From a virus: DNA of 24,045 nt. The stretch is from positions 20,744-44,788 of IMG/VR virus record IMGVR_UViG_3300001749_000005; one strand, given 5' to 3'. The stretch's first letter is position 1, and every line of letters begins with the position of its first letter. Positions 1 to 7,702 of the stretch are shown piece by piece. The notes below the pieces were generated by a model, which saw only the letters and a program-made list of their open reading frames with translations, was not told the origin of the DNA and made no database searches. The position numbers were made by a program, and so were the translations under genes.

Positions 1-470
1 AACACTTCCTCATTAATCATGTGTTCTAACGTGTGGCTTGTTATGAAAAGGTCGTATTTTTGTATAGGTATTTGCCAGAACGGTTTTTTAAGCCGTACAT
101 TCCAGAATTTATAACCTTTAAGTTTAGGTTTAGTTCGTTGTATGGCTATAGAGCAAAAATCATAATTTACATAAATAAAATTGGGGTAACATGTTAACAC
201 GTCAAACGCAAGTTCCCCTTGATAACCGCCTAATTCAATAATCCGGAGAACATTTTTGTTTAGTTTCTGTTTAACCTCTTCAATAGCCTTTAACACTGCT
301 GGTAAACAGTAGTGACTACCTTGATTGGGATACCGCAGCGCCCACGCATTGTATATGTCAACTTGCTGCCTGAAGGTGAGTTGTCTATAATGTTTTCTCC
401 ACAAGTCAAAACTAACTGGTTTTCCTCCAGCCTTGATACGTTCCAAAATTTCAGGGTTTATTCTACTCAA
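1..470 (-). CDS. SAM-dependent methyltransferase (class I), 3' end outside window
   Basis: The reading frame stays open from about 470 down to base 1 and leaves the window, so the C-terminus is missing. Seen directly: a Gly-rich SAM-binding motif (ELGGYQGELA) in the middle, and later a DLFITSHTLEHM segment. In class I methyltransferases of the Methyltransf_11/23 type the first matches motif I and the second the post-motif-II 'LEH' loop. The acceptor is unknown; as the last gene of a glycosyltransferase operon, it may methylate a sugar, which is inference. The start is uncertain. I chose TTG at 470 because GGTGA lies just upstream; no ATG is in frame between it and the preceding stop. Confidence 0.72.
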   Translation of the reverse strand, partial: MSRINPEILERIKAGGKPVSFDLWRKHYRQLTFRQQVDIYNAWALRYPNQGSHYCLPAVLKAIEEVKQKLNKNVLRIIELGGYQGELAFDVLTCYPNFIYVNYDFCSIAIQRTKPKLKGYKFWNVRLKKPFWQIPIQKYDLFITSHTLEHMINEEV

Positions 471-482
471 AAGTTCACCAAC

Positions 483-1232
483 CTAAAAGCTTCTTTTCGC
501 TTTAATAAATTTTATTTCTCGTTTCCAATTGTTTCGCGGGTTTCTACCCATTCTAAGGTGTGAGTACATACCTTCTTTTCCAAAATGAAGTAAAAAGATT
601 CTTGTATCAATGCGAATCGGTATATGTTGTTTTTCACAGTCTAACGCAAACTGTAAGTCAAACACTATGCCTCTTCCATGTTTTTTCGTTTCAGCCGTAA
701 AGCAGAACTCGTCTTTAACTTTCTTGTATGGTCTAAACGGGACTTTTTTGAGTGTGTCTCGGCGAATCAATGTAAGTGGAAAACCCATAAACCACACTCT
801 GGCGAAGGGATACCCATACTTTGCTAAGAGTATGTCTCTCATCGCAACGAAACCGTAGTCGTTCATAGTTAACTTTCCAGTTTTAAGTTTGTGTGTGTTA
901 GGTCGCCTCAAAGAGATGGAAGCTAAAGATGGACGCTCTCGTTTATAGGGAGGCAACCAAATATTACTCCACCCACTTATAACTGGAAAGTGATGTTTCT
1001 CTTCATCTCCTAAGAGCATTTTAACGTGGTCAGGTGAACCCAAATAATCATCGTGCCCCATAATGAGATAGTCGTAGTCATGTTCGAAAAAAAACTTTCT
1101 AGCTATGTTATGCGCTTCATGTGTTAGATAATTTCTGACAATAAGCTTGTCTACAAAGTTAACTCGGTTAGCCCACTGCCAAAACAAGGTGAAGTTACGA
1201 CCTGACGGAATATAATAGAGCGCTTTACCCAT
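483..1232 (-). CDS. GT-A-like glycosyltransferase
   Basis: This 249-aa protein has the look of a compact GT-A nucleotide-sugar transferase. A hydrophobic strand (YDYLIM, residues 53-58) leads into HDD at 60-62, in the place of the metal-binding DxD. Upstream helices and the later VWFMGFPLTLIRRD stretch fit a GT2-like fold, and there is no membrane segment. It is shorter than most GT2 enzymes and diverged. Its ATG overlaps the stop of the gene upstream at 1232, so the two are probably translationally coupled. It likely adds a sugar to a viral or host glycan together with its neighbours; donor and acceptor cannot be told. An unrelated 'DDY' protein is possible but less likely in this setting. 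Confidence 0.6.
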   Translation of the reverse strand: MGKALYYIPSGRNFTLFWQWANRVNFVDKLIVRNYLTHEAHNIARKFFFEHDYDYLIMGHDDYLGSPDHVKMLLGDEEKHHFPVISGWSNIWLPPYKRERPSLASISLRRPNTHKLKTGKLTMNDYGFVAMRDILLAKYGYPFARVWFMGFPLTLIRRDTLKKVPFRPYKKVKDEFCFTAETKKHGRGIVFDLQFALDCEKQHIPIRIDTRIFLLHFGKEGMYSHLRMGRNPRNNWKREIKFIKAKRSF

Positions 1233-2110
1233 TATTGTCTAGCAACCTTCTCAAAAAGGCGGTCCCACTCTTTAACTCTAACCTTCCATGAACGATACTT
1301 CACTATAAAACGGCGGTTTCGCTGTCCAACTTTCCTCAGCACATCTTTACGTTCATCAAACATTTTCAGTTTTTGGTTAACCGTTTTTATGATTCTACTG
1401 TCTGGGTTGGCTGGAACAAGGCAAGATGGCGGAACAACTTTACGTATGCTACACACGTTTGTAGCGATAACAGGCAGACCGCAGCTCATAGCCTCTAAAA
1501 CAGTTAAGTTTACACCGTGAGCTTTTCCTTGCTTCATCAGCATAACGTACACGTCCAAATTGTTGTAAAACTTAACCATTGGAGCGCGACTGCGGTTTGG
1601 CATAAAATATTTCGCACCGTGCTGACTCATCATTTTCACAGGATAATCAAGTTTTTTCAGCAGGTAACAGCGGTTAATTGGAGCACCACTGTTTCCAGCC
1701 CATCCTACTCTCAGCTTAGGCGAGGTTTTTTTTGTGGTAGGCTTAAAGATAGCGGTGTCTACTCCTTCTCTTGCTATGACAACGTTTCGTATGCCGAGAC
1801 TTTTTGCTCGCCTAGCCGCTCTTTCAGTGCATACTGCATACAAACTTGAGGTAGATGGTTTACCGAGGAAACTGCCGCAGCAATAGATAATCAAAGGTTT
1901 TCTACGAATTGCATCCTGGAGTTGAGCATGTTTACCAGGTAAATGGTTCCAGCACCAATTGGAAAAAAGGAAAATCACATCGTGAGCATTGATGATTTGA
2001 GGAGTCAGTCGTCCACCCGCTATAGGTCGAATCGTAATTTTATGCCGTGAATATTTTTGTATGCCCCTAGCATTCATATCATGTGCCCATCCGAAAACAT
2101 CGGGTATCAT
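1232..2110 (-). CDS. GT-B glycosyltransferase, GT4-like, probably missing its N-terminal module by a frame break
   Basis: The 292-aa product has a typical GT4 C-terminal half: LRVGWAGNSG near residue 133 begins the second Rossmann domain, and VNLTVLEAMSCGLPVIATN near 200-218 is the donor-binding loop. The first Glu of the family's E-x7-E motif is replaced by His (family knowledge). The frame stays open upstream of ATG 2110 and encodes ...GRLKVL just before MIPD, the normal first strand of this fold, so the real N-terminus probably lies further upstream. The neighbouring ORF 2145-2375, one frame away, encodes the N-terminal module that the paralogue at 3222-4577 carries in frame. Either the gene is frameshifted here or two proteins are made. 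Confidence 0.75.
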   Translation of the reverse strand: MIPDVFGWAHDMNARGIQKYSRHKITIRPIAGGRLTPQIINAHDVIFLFSNWCWNHLPGKHAQLQDAIRRKPLIIYCCGSFLGKPSTSSLYAVCTERAARRAKSLGIRNVVIAREGVDTAIFKPTTKKTSPKLRVGWAGNSGAPINRCYLLKKLDYPVKMMSQHGAKYFMPNRSRAPMVKFYNNLDVYVMLMKQGKAHGVNLTVLEAMSCGLPVIATNVCSIRKVVPPSCLVPANPDSRIIKTVNQKLKMFDERKDVLRKVGQRNRRFIVKYRSWKVRVKEWDRLFEKVARQ

Positions 2111-2144
2111 TAGAACTTTCAGTCTCCCTAAGGCACGCTTAACA

Positions 2145-2375
2145 CTAGGTCGTTTGTGTGTAGCTTGGTGAAAGCGGCATCGTTACCGTGAGGCGGTGTC
2201 TTCCAACCTTTCTCACTCTAGGAGGCATATGTATTTGGGGTGTAAATGTTTTCGGGTGACGGAAACGTAAAACTGTCGGTGAAAGAGGTACAGGTCGTTT
2301 CTTATGTGGAAACCTAACAACTTGCTGTTTCTTTTCTTGTTTCCACACCTTGAAGCGTCGTCTAAACACGCTCAT
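2145..2375 (-). CDS. stand-alone N-terminal module (SVFRRRF type) of a glycosyltransferase
   Basis: This 76-aa basic, Pro-rich ORF starts at an ATG inside the ATGA overlap with the stop of the GT-A gene upstream. It resembles the first ~105 residues of the GT4 protein at 3222-4577: MSVFRRRFKV aligns with SVLKHNFNV, PTVLRFRHP with PTVLYFRHS, and IHMPPRV with LHIPPRI. It ends at a TAG at 2147-2145, while the GT4 frame at 1232-2110 is open one base away across the same point. It may be a free adaptor peptide, or the severed head of the next gene; the homology favours the second. No catalytic residues are visible. Confidence 0.62.
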   Translation of the reverse strand: MSVFRRRFKVWKQEKKQQVVRFPHKKRPVPLSPTVLRFRHPKTFTPQIHMPPRVRKVGRHRLTVTMPLSPSYTQTT

Positions 2376-3229
2376 TTCTGTTTGCCACGGTAAGTGAACC
2401 ATTTAGGCTCTTTTTTTTGGTCTAGTAGGTGGAAAGGTAAAATCTCCAAGAATTTAAGAGGTTGCAGACCGTGCCACCAATCATAGGGTAAGCCATAGAA
2501 CCAATCACGTTTTTCCTCGATGTTTTTTATGATAACGGTCTTCCAATGTTCTAACACCCACTTTGCACTTCGTATAAGTTGAGAGCCAGCTTCATAATCT
2601 AAGTGGGCGCAGACAACCCTAGGGGTGCAAACAACTTTCAGTTTTTGTTTATGCACTTCATCCCAGAACGCAAAGTCGCCAGACGCCTCATAAGGAGGCC
2701 ACTTCACTTTCTTCAATGCTTCCCTAGACATTAACATGAAAGCTTCTCCAGCGTTTCCCGTACACACAAAAGGCTCCAGTTTCTTAATCCTAGAAGGAAT
2801 TTTTTTCTCTATACCTTCATTGCCATTCCAAGTCATAAGTTGACTGAACGCGTCAGTACCACATTTATGAGGCCTCTCAGGCGTTAAACTTGTTACTACG
2901 GGAGCTTCATGTTTCACTGAAGTTTCAATCAGAGTCACTAGAGCATGCGGAGGCGGAATCATATCGCTATCCATTTTAACGATGTAATCATAGTGTTGAA
3001 TAGCGTATGGTCTTATCTTGTTCATGTTAGTTCTTCTTGCTTGGTTTCCAGGAATTTTTTTGCCCTTTCCGTCGAGTGGTTGCTCAGTTAAAACCGTGAA
3101 GTCGATAGTAACCTTTTTATATTCTGGGGTTTGTCGTGTGTAACAAACTATTTTTCCTAATGCTTTAAAAAGTTTAGGCGCCACATCCGGTAAGCAGCGA
3201 GCAACACAAACAAGTAAGATTTTAGTCAT
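2372..3229 (-). CDS. GT-A glycosyltransferase, GT2-like
   Basis: The 285-aa protein begins MTKILLVCVAR and carries the canonical GT-A metal site: YDYIVKMDSDM, with DSD at residues 87-89 after a beta strand. A second acidic region, FAFWDEVHKQ, lies at the position of the catalytic base in GT2 enzymes, and FVCTGNAGEAFMLMSRE resembles the acceptor-loop region. There is no transmembrane helix, so it should act on the cytoplasmic side. Its start overlaps the end of the upstream GT4 gene by 8 nt and its stop overlaps the next ATG, so it sits in a coupled operon. Linkage and sugar are unknown. Confidence 0.78.
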   Translation of the reverse strand: MTKILLVCVARCLPDVAPKLFKALGKIVCYTRQTPEYKKVTIDFTVLTEQPLDGKGKKIPGNQARRTNMNKIRPYAIQHYDYIVKMDSDMIPPPHALVTLIETSVKHEAPVVTSLTPERPHKCGTDAFSQLMTWNGNEGIEKKIPSRIKKLEPFVCTGNAGEAFMLMSREALKKVKWPPYEASGDFAFWDEVHKQKLKVVCTPRVVCAHLDYEAGSQLIRSAKWVLEHWKTVIIKNIEEKRDWFYGLPYDWWHGLQPLKFLEILPFHLLDQKKEPKWFTYRGKQK

Positions 3230-4577
3230 TTATCTCCGCCAACACATTCGCTATTTTCTGTGCTGTGTTTCTCCAACTAAAATTCTTTCGGGTTTCAATA
3301 GCTAGGGCTTCAGCTTTCTTCTTTAATTCAACTATGTTGTCGATTGCACGGTTTAGCAGTTCATAAGCGTCATCTGGGTCTGGGTCTGGTCCGAAACCAG
3401 TGTGAACAGGGTTACGCTTTAAAACAATGACTCGTCCCTTACTTTTTATAATGAGAGCTTCCTTCGCATATTCTGTTATGCATGGACAACTGCTTGCTAT
3501 AATAACTAAGCCTCGTGCCATAGCTTCCAACACGTTAAGCTCAAACGCGCCTCCCCTTGAAGGCGCAAACAAAATGTCGCAGGAGTCGTACAACGAAACT
3601 AAATCAGGTTCCGTCAGCCATCGGCGAAAACAAGTAGTGTTCGGTAATTTACATAATTCCCTGCGTCCCCCAACTTTAACAACAAACTTCACGTCTTTTC
3701 TTTCGGTGAGGATACGTTTCATCACTTCCATAACTACGTCACCGCCCTTCCTCCATTTAGAGTGCAACTGGAAGAACAGCACTTTTACACCGTCTTCTGG
3801 AACTTGAGGGAGACGTTTTTCAGGAGTATTATACGCTTCGCTGAGACCGTGAGGTATCACTTTCACAGGTATTTCCGTTCCACTATTCAAATATGTAGTT
3901 TTTGCAGCAAGACTTGGCACCATCAAAAGGTCAAGCTCGTTTACGATTGGAATAACCATGGTAGAGATAGCGTCGGAATCTGCAACTTCAAAACCCACAA
4001 TTTTCTTATGAATGTTTTTTAGGTGTTCTCGTGTAGAAGGTTTTCTCCAGCCTTTAATACCCCAGTAAAGCGCAGGATGCACGATACATATGTCAGAAGC
4101 TACACCTTGCCCTCGCGTCATGTTTTTAAGAGTAACCCAATTAACATTCCATCCAGCATACGGCAGGTTTCTCATGTGGTGTCTACTTACAACACCGAAA
4201 CTGCCTCTGATTGGACCGTAATATGTAATAAATGGGTTTTCAGGGTTATCAACAAAAGATTGCTTAATTAGCAGTACTTGTGCTTCGGAAGTTGGAGAGG
4301 AACGTGGAGTATATGGAAGAGGCGGGGGGATTGGTGGTATTTGCACGTTAAAGCGAGGTGTGGTTTCTTGTATCCTCGGGGGAATGTGAAGTTCGGGTAC
4401 TGGTGGCGGTGAGTGCCTAAAGTAAAGAACGGTTGGTTCTCCAGTTCTCTCTATAACCTTGTGGTCATGCCTTATAATTTTCCGTGGCTCTACTTTCATC
4501 GTCTGAACGTTAAAATTGTGTTTCAACACGCTTTCTTCTGGAATATGTTTCTTAACGTCCTTTGAAATAGTAGTCAC
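3222..4577 (-). CDS. GT4-like glycosyltransferase with an N-terminal SVLKH/Pro-rich module
   Basis: The 451-aa protein has two parts. Residues 1-105 form a basic then Pro-rich module (EESVLKHNFNV, PTVLYFRHSPPP, IPPIPPPLPYTP) shared with ORF 2145-2375; its first ~35 residues are shared with the small proteins at 4577-4735 and 21084-21275. The rest is a GT-B enzyme: VKVLFFQLHSKWRKGG starts the C-terminal Rossmann domain, and FELNVLEAMARGLVIIASS is the nucleotide-sugar loop; the first Glu of E-x7-E is shifted or absent. The start is GTG, sharing one base with the stop of the lead peptide, with AGAAGGA about 7 nt upstream. The module may dock the enzyme to a partner or the virion; that is inference. 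Confidence 0.82.
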   Translation of the reverse strand: MTTISKDVKKHIPEESVLKHNFNVQTMKVEPRKIIRHDHKVIERTGEPTVLYFRHSPPPVPELHIPPRIQETTPRFNVQIPPIPPPLPYTPRSSPTSEAQVLLIKQSFVDNPENPFITYYGPIRGSFGVVSRHHMRNLPYAGWNVNWVTLKNMTRGQGVASDICIVHPALYWGIKGWRKPSTREHLKNIHKKIVGFEVADSDAISTMVIPIVNELDLLMVPSLAAKTTYLNSGTEIPVKVIPHGLSEAYNTPEKRLPQVPEDGVKVLFFQLHSKWRKGGDVVMEVMKRILTERKDVKFVVKVGGRRELCKLPNTTCFRRWLTEPDLVSLYDSCDILFAPSRGGAFELNVLEAMARGLVIIASSCPCITEYAKEALIIKSKGRVIVLKRNPVHTGFGPDPDPDDAYELLNRAIDNIVELKKKAEALAIETRKNFSWRNTAQKIANVLAEIND

Positions 4578-4735
4578 TATGATTTCCTTCTAAAAATTGT
4601 TCCCATTTCCCACTTAAGTATGCTTTCTCCAGCTTGAGCACCATCAATACCAGCAGATTTGCTGTTAACTGGTCTTATCTTTTCCTGTTTTGGCACTATT
4701 TTCTTTACGTTAAATCTATGTTTAAACACTGACAT
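4577..4735 (-). CDS. small lead peptide of the glycosyltransferase operon (SVFKHR family)
   Basis: This 52-aa ORF opens the operon. It begins MSVFKHRFNVKKIV and contains ESILKWE near residues 37-43. Both motifs recur in the 63-aa protein at 21084-21275 (ESVFKHR and KSILEWE), and the first in the GT4 enzyme directly downstream. A TATA-like CTTAAAT is centred about 26 nt before the ATG, so the transcript is probably leaderless. The stop shares a base with the GTG of the next gene. It is too short for an enzyme and has no membrane segment or Cys. Conservation of its motifs at other loci is the main evidence that it is real. Confidence 0.7.
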   Translation of the reverse strand: MSVFKHRFNVKKIVPKQEKIRPVNSKSAGIDGAQAGESILKWEMGTIFRRKS

Positions 4736-4757
4736 AACATGAAATATGGGGAAGTAT

Positions 4758-4764
4758 CTTAAAT
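4758..4764 (-). promoter_or_regulatory. TATA box of the glycosyltransferase operon
   Basis: ATTTAAG (minus strand) lies centred about 26 nt upstream of the ATG at 4735. This is the archaeal TATA-to-start distance, so transcription should begin at or next to the ATG, giving a leaderless mRNA. Confidence 0.5.
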
Positions 4765-4780
4765 AATTTCACTTTACTTC

Positions 4781-4789
4781 AAAAAAAAA
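4781..4789 (-). terminator. T-run terminator after the virion-protein gene block
   Basis: Nine T on the minus strand follow about 14 nt after the stop codon at 4803. T-runs without a strong hairpin terminate archaeal transcription. It separates the block above from the glycosyltransferase operon, whose own TATA box comes next. Confidence 0.6.
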
Positions 4790-4802
4790 GAGGGTGTAGT
4801 TT

Positions 4803-5243
4803 TTAAGGGTCTATCTGTGGTGAGTTAGAATCACCCCAGAAGCTTAAAGAGCCTATTGCGCCTTCGTATGCGACATCTTCAATCTTGAACGTTACTGTAC
4901 CTTCTAGAACGTGGATAGGGTCTTTCAAATTAGCTAAGATGCGAGTAGGGTTATCAAGACAGTCTACTTGTCCAGCAGGTAAAAGATGGCTTGTACCGCC
5001 TGTTTGAGTTATTATAAGTTTGCCTGTTCCTTCCTTAAGCCAGAAGTTCAAGTATACTAATCGCAGTTGTTGCCCCGCCGGGACTATAACAGTTGTGATT
5101 GTGCCATCCTTGTTAACTTCGATGTCTCCGCTGAACCTTACGTTAGCATTTGAGATTCTAGCGTCTTGGAACTCGTGGAAAGCTTTATTGTATTCTTTCT
5201 GCACGACTTTTGTGTATCCTTCTATTTCTTCTCCAGCCATCAT
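4803..5243 (-). CDS. beta-rich protein, possible virion protein
   Basis: About 146 aa, soluble and rich in beta-prone stretches (FSGDIEVNKDGTITTVIVP, LRLVYLNFWLKEGTGKLIIT, GTVTFKIEDVAYEGAIGSLSF). It has no Cys pair, membrane segment or catalytic motif; the pattern suggests a beta-sandwich, as in capsid or fibre proteins. ATG 5243 (or 5240) is chosen because GGTG lies just upstream; a GTG at 5249 is also in frame. The upstream gene's stop overlaps this ribosome-binding region, so the pair is probably coupled. It is the last gene before a T-run terminator. Function unknown; the virion role is inferred from position and fold character only. Confidence 0.7.
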   Translation of the reverse strand: MMAGEEIEGYTKVVQKEYNKAFHEFQDARISNANVRFSGDIEVNKDGTITTVIVPAGQQLRLVYLNFWLKEGTGKLIITQTGGTSHLLPAGQVDCLDNPTRILANLKDPIHVLEGTVTFKIEDVAYEGAIGSLSFWGDSNSPQIDP

Positions 5244-5245
5244 TA

Positions 5246-5938
5246 TCACCTTTCACTTGCGGGAGAAGTCACTGGAAACAGTGTTAGCGGACGATACCTT
5301 GCCACTTTTTTATATAGGTTGTTGAGAACTTCTGTGTATCTATCATATGAAGGTTCAAGAACTACTCCATCTTCAGTATAGTCGACTTGTCCTACAAGCT
5401 CAACGTCGAGTTTATTGATGTAAAAGTTAAAGTGTGGCGTTACTGTTATGTCGAGACCGTTGTAAACTTCAATTCCTGCTAGGTCACAGAGTTTAGGAAC
5501 GAGGAAGTGTTCAGTGAAAAATGTTGGTCGGTCAAACGGACTCATCTGCATTGTAAAGTGTGCTACTGTGCGTATTCTCTTACTCGGCCACGGAAGTTTT
5601 GGAGTGCCATGTCTCTTTCTATCTGTTGGCAATTGAATATACCATTTAACGTTTGGTTTGATGCCTGCAATCCACTGGAAAATTTGCCCGCGTGCTCTAG
5701 GTTTGCCACCGACGGTTTTTTCTGTCCATAATGTTGGTTTGATTGCTTGAGATACATAGGGTCCGCCAACTTGCCCTGGAGCTATATTACGGTCTGCCAC
5801 GTCAACTTCCGGCCAGCCGAACTCCCATGCTATATGTGCAAAGTCGCGTCTACGCACGAAGAAGAAACGTTCTAGGTTTTCATCCCAGAAACTTATGAAG
5901 TCGCCTTCAAGAATCCACCTGTTTGTCCAACTACCCAT
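5246..5938 (-). CDS. unknown protein, candidate virion component
   Basis: The 230-aa protein is rich in aromatic residues (FISFWDENLERFFFVRRRDF near the start; many Trp and Phe) and has beta-prone C-terminal segments (LDITVTPHFNFYINKLDVELVG). There is no membrane helix or signal peptide. AGGGTGAT sits about 5 nt before the ATG. Its stop lies within the ribosome-binding site of the next gene. I recognise no family. Soluble composition, the Trp/Phe content and its place among similar proteins suggest a structural role, without proof. Confidence 0.72.
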   Translation of the reverse strand: MGSWTNRWILEGDFISFWDENLERFFFVRRRDFAHIAWEFGWPEVDVADRNIAPGQVGGPYVSQAIKPTLWTEKTVGGKPRARGQIFQWIAGIKPNVKWYIQLPTDRKRHGTPKLPWPSKRIRTVAHFTMQMSPFDRPTFFTEHFLVPKLCDLAGIEVYNGLDITVTPHFNFYINKLDVELVGQVDYTEDGVVLEPSYDRYTEVLNNLYKKVARYRPLTLFPVTSPASER

Positions 5939-5974
5939 TCATATCACCCTAATTGTTGTATAGGCTCAGAATGG

Positions 5975-6304
5975 CTAGTTGCCTTCGCCGTTGAACTCGA
6001 TTTTGGTTTCTTCGTAACCAGAAAGCTGACCTATAGTTCCGTCTTCGCCGATAGCGTAAATGTGGATGGTAACGGTGTTTCCGAACTGTCCTGGGTTGTT
6101 GACAGTACAGTTTGCAATACGGTCTTTCTCAGCAGACATTATTTTCATGTGCCAGATGCTTTGGACTCCGAACATATAAGCTGGAATCTCTTCGCCGTCT
6201 TTGACTCCGTCTACGAAACCGTCGAACTTTACTTTGTCTTTTCCTTCTATTCGTATAGTATCTAAGAAGCTGTCAGGCCATCCGGGGTTAAATTCGTAAG
6301 TCAA
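5975..6304 (-). CDS. small beta-sandwich-like protein, candidate virion component
   Basis: A 109-aa acidic protein with strands such as DTIRIEGKDKVKFDGFVDG, SIWHMKIMSAEKDRI and NTVTIHIYAIGEDGTIG. It resembles a single small beta domain with no catalytic residues and no membrane segment. The start is TTG, supported by a strong GGAGG about 7 nt upstream; no in-frame ATG is available at the right place. It lies 13 nt after the 209-aa gene and belongs to the same minus-strand unit. Function unknown. Confidence 0.68.
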   Translation of the reverse strand: MTYEFNPGWPDSFLDTIRIEGKDKVKFDGFVDGVKDGEEIPAYMFGVQSIWHMKIMSAEKDRIANCTVNNPGQFGNTVTIHIYAIGEDGTIGQLSGYEETKIEFNGEGN

Positions 6305-6317
6305 TGTTAAGCCTCCG

Positions 6318-6947
6318 CTACTCGTGTAGCACTAGGTCTTTTCTTCTATAGAATACGAAGCCTTTCGGGATTATTCTTTGGTATCCTGGGCCTTCAAAGT
6401 AGCCTCTTAACTCGAAGCCTGTTTCCTCGTCTATTTCAAAGCCTTCCTCGAAAATTAGGACTGGTTTGGTGTAGTTTCTGATTTCTTCAATGTCAACCAT
6501 TGGGATTTTTCTGTCGCCTATCTGCATCTTCAGTTTGGTAACGCAGATACTTTTGGAACCGAAAGCGAAGCCTGCGAGTGCTCCTCTGAAATCTTTGGGC
6601 ATAGTGCCGATGGCTGTTGGGTTGCCTCCTTGAAGAATTGTTTTCCATCCTGGAACTGCTGAAGGAGAGGGACTTGTCGAAGTGAATAATTGTCTGTAGC
6701 TGTTTCGTCCCCAAGTTGCAGGGTCATGGCGACTGTCTAGGATGTCAGCGTTCTCGTCAGCGAATAAGTATGGAAGCCAAGTGGTTCTGCCGAACTGTTT
6801 CTTGCCTGGTTGGAAACCTCCATAGGTGAAACCGCCCCAAAGGCGCAGTGTGTTGGATAAAGTAAGTTCTTCTAGGTTTTGAAGAGTCTTCTGGAACTCA
6901 GGTGCTTGCTGTCTAATTTCATGTTCTTCCATTATTACATAAGACAT
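6318..6947 (-). CDS. unknown 209-aa protein leading the virion-type block
   Basis: The first gene of the 4803-6947 unit. It has a helical N-terminus (EEHEIRQQAPEFQKTLQNLEELTL) followed by a Gly/Trp-rich core (LWGGFTYGGFQPGKK) and strands ending IIPKGFVFYRRKDL. No membrane helix or known motif is visible. First-gene position and predicted strong expression from the shared leader motif would suit a major virion protein, but the fold is not recognisable. The ATG is preceded by the leader element ending GGAG. Alternatively it could be a non-structural viral protein. Confidence 0.7.
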   Translation of the reverse strand: MSYVIMEEHEIRQQAPEFQKTLQNLEELTLSNTLRLWGGFTYGGFQPGKKQFGRTTWLPYLFADENADILDSRHDPATWGRNSYRQLFTSTSPSPSAVPGWKTILQGGNPTAIGTMPKDFRGALAGFAFGSKSICVTKLKMQIGDRKIPMVDIEEIRNYTKPVLIFEEGFEIDEETGFELRGYFEGPGYQRIIPKGFVFYRRKDLVLHE

Positions 6948-6956
6948 TTTCTTTTT

Positions 6957-6968
6957 CTCCTACACGTT
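6957..6968 (-). promoter_or_regulatory. shared leader element AACGTGTAGGAG (copy 1)
   Basis: It reads AACGTGTAGGAG on the minus strand, ending 9 nt before the ATG at 6947. GGAG is the ribosome-binding part. TTTTAAG-type and TATTTATT boxes lie upstream, but the spacing is less regular here than at the other copies. Confidence 0.6.
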
Positions 6969-7036
6969 TTACAAAAAACTTAAAAGCAGTTTAGCCTAAT
7001 AAATACCGTCCGTAGATAATGTCGGAAGAGTGGTAA

Positions 7037-7243
7037 ATGTCAGAAGTGTCTAAAGGTTGGAAATTAATAGATGTAGTGAAAGTTCACGGTAAAGGAAGAA
7101 TAGTTATTCCGCAAGATGTACGAAAAGAAATGGATGTTAAAGACGGTGATAAAGTGGCTGTTTACAGAGATTTTACGGGGCGATTTTTCTTTTCCAAGAT
7201 TGAAAGTTCGACAAAAGGTCCGAGGTATCCTGGAGGACGATAA
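7037..7243 (+). CDS. AbrB/SpoVT/MazE-type DNA-binding protein
   Basis: The 68-aa protein contains the swapped-hairpin AbrB signature at residues 14-46: VKVHGKGRIVIPQDVR followed by VKDGDKVAVYRD. Such proteins bind AT-rich DNA as dimers and act as transition-state regulators or antitoxins. No toxin of a known family adjoins it. The partner gene starts within its stop codon (TAATG), so the two are co-translated. It is transcribed divergently from the virion-type block at 6947 and could regulate that shared region; this is inference from position. Confidence 0.85.
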   Translation: MSEVSKGWKLIDVVKVHGKGRIVIPQDVRKEMDVKDGDKVAVYRDFTGRFFFSKIESSTKGPRYPGGR

Positions 7244-7635
7244 TGCCATACACACCTGCGAAAAAAGACAGTGTTCAGGAAATACCTAGTACCTGCCCCC
7301 TTCTCAGAACTTGCCAGCAACGCATAAAAGATTTGCAAGAGTATCAAAGGTTAAAGCAAAAATGGACTAAATATGCGAAGGAACAAGAAACTGAAGAAGT
7401 TAAGGTTGATGTAAAAGCAAAGAAAGGGAGAAAAACAAAGAAAGTTAAAATTGATTGGGCACAGGAAGTTGCTGGTTCACAAGTTTTCTATTTAGAATAT
7501 GGCAAAAACGCGCAGGAACGACTCGCTAATATGTGCCCACATGTTAAAAAGGAAGAGTTAGGGTTAATAACGAAGGAACCGCCGTATTTGGAATGTCAAC
7601 TGTTCAGTGAGTGGTACTATTCGCAGAAACGATAA
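7243..7635 (+). CDS. Cys-containing protein coupled to the AbrB regulator
   Basis: The 130-aa protein has an N-terminal CPLLRTC pair (about residues 19-25), a long basic helical middle (many Lys and Glu), and a C-terminal MCPH plus LECQLF. Four Cys in two clusters could bind zinc or an iron-sulfur cluster; the residues are seen, the metal is inferred. Its ATG overlaps the AbrB stop, so the two may act together. A toxin role is possible because AbrB-like proteins are often antitoxins, but no toxin fold is recognisable. It converges with the membrane-protein block at 7703. Confidence 0.68.
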   Translation: MPYTPAKKDSVQEIPSTCPLLRTCQQRIKDLQEYQRLKQKWTKYAKEQETEEVKVDVKAKKGRKTKKVKIDWAQEVAGSQVFYLEYGKNAQERLANMCPHVKKEELGLITKEPPYLECQLFSEWYYSQKR

Positions 7636-7702
7636 AAATAGAGGGTTTTCTAATTAAAAGTGGTTTTTAGGGCGGAGTATCGTTTAGTTGGAAAGAAGTT
7701 GT

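Noticed and set aside
312-563. Plus-strand ORF of 83 aa
   Set aside because: Antisense to the methyltransferase and GT-A genes, with no start signals or protein-like composition.
3427-4271. Three plus-strand ORFs over the GT4 gene
   Set aside because: Antisense to a well-supported glycosyltransferase.
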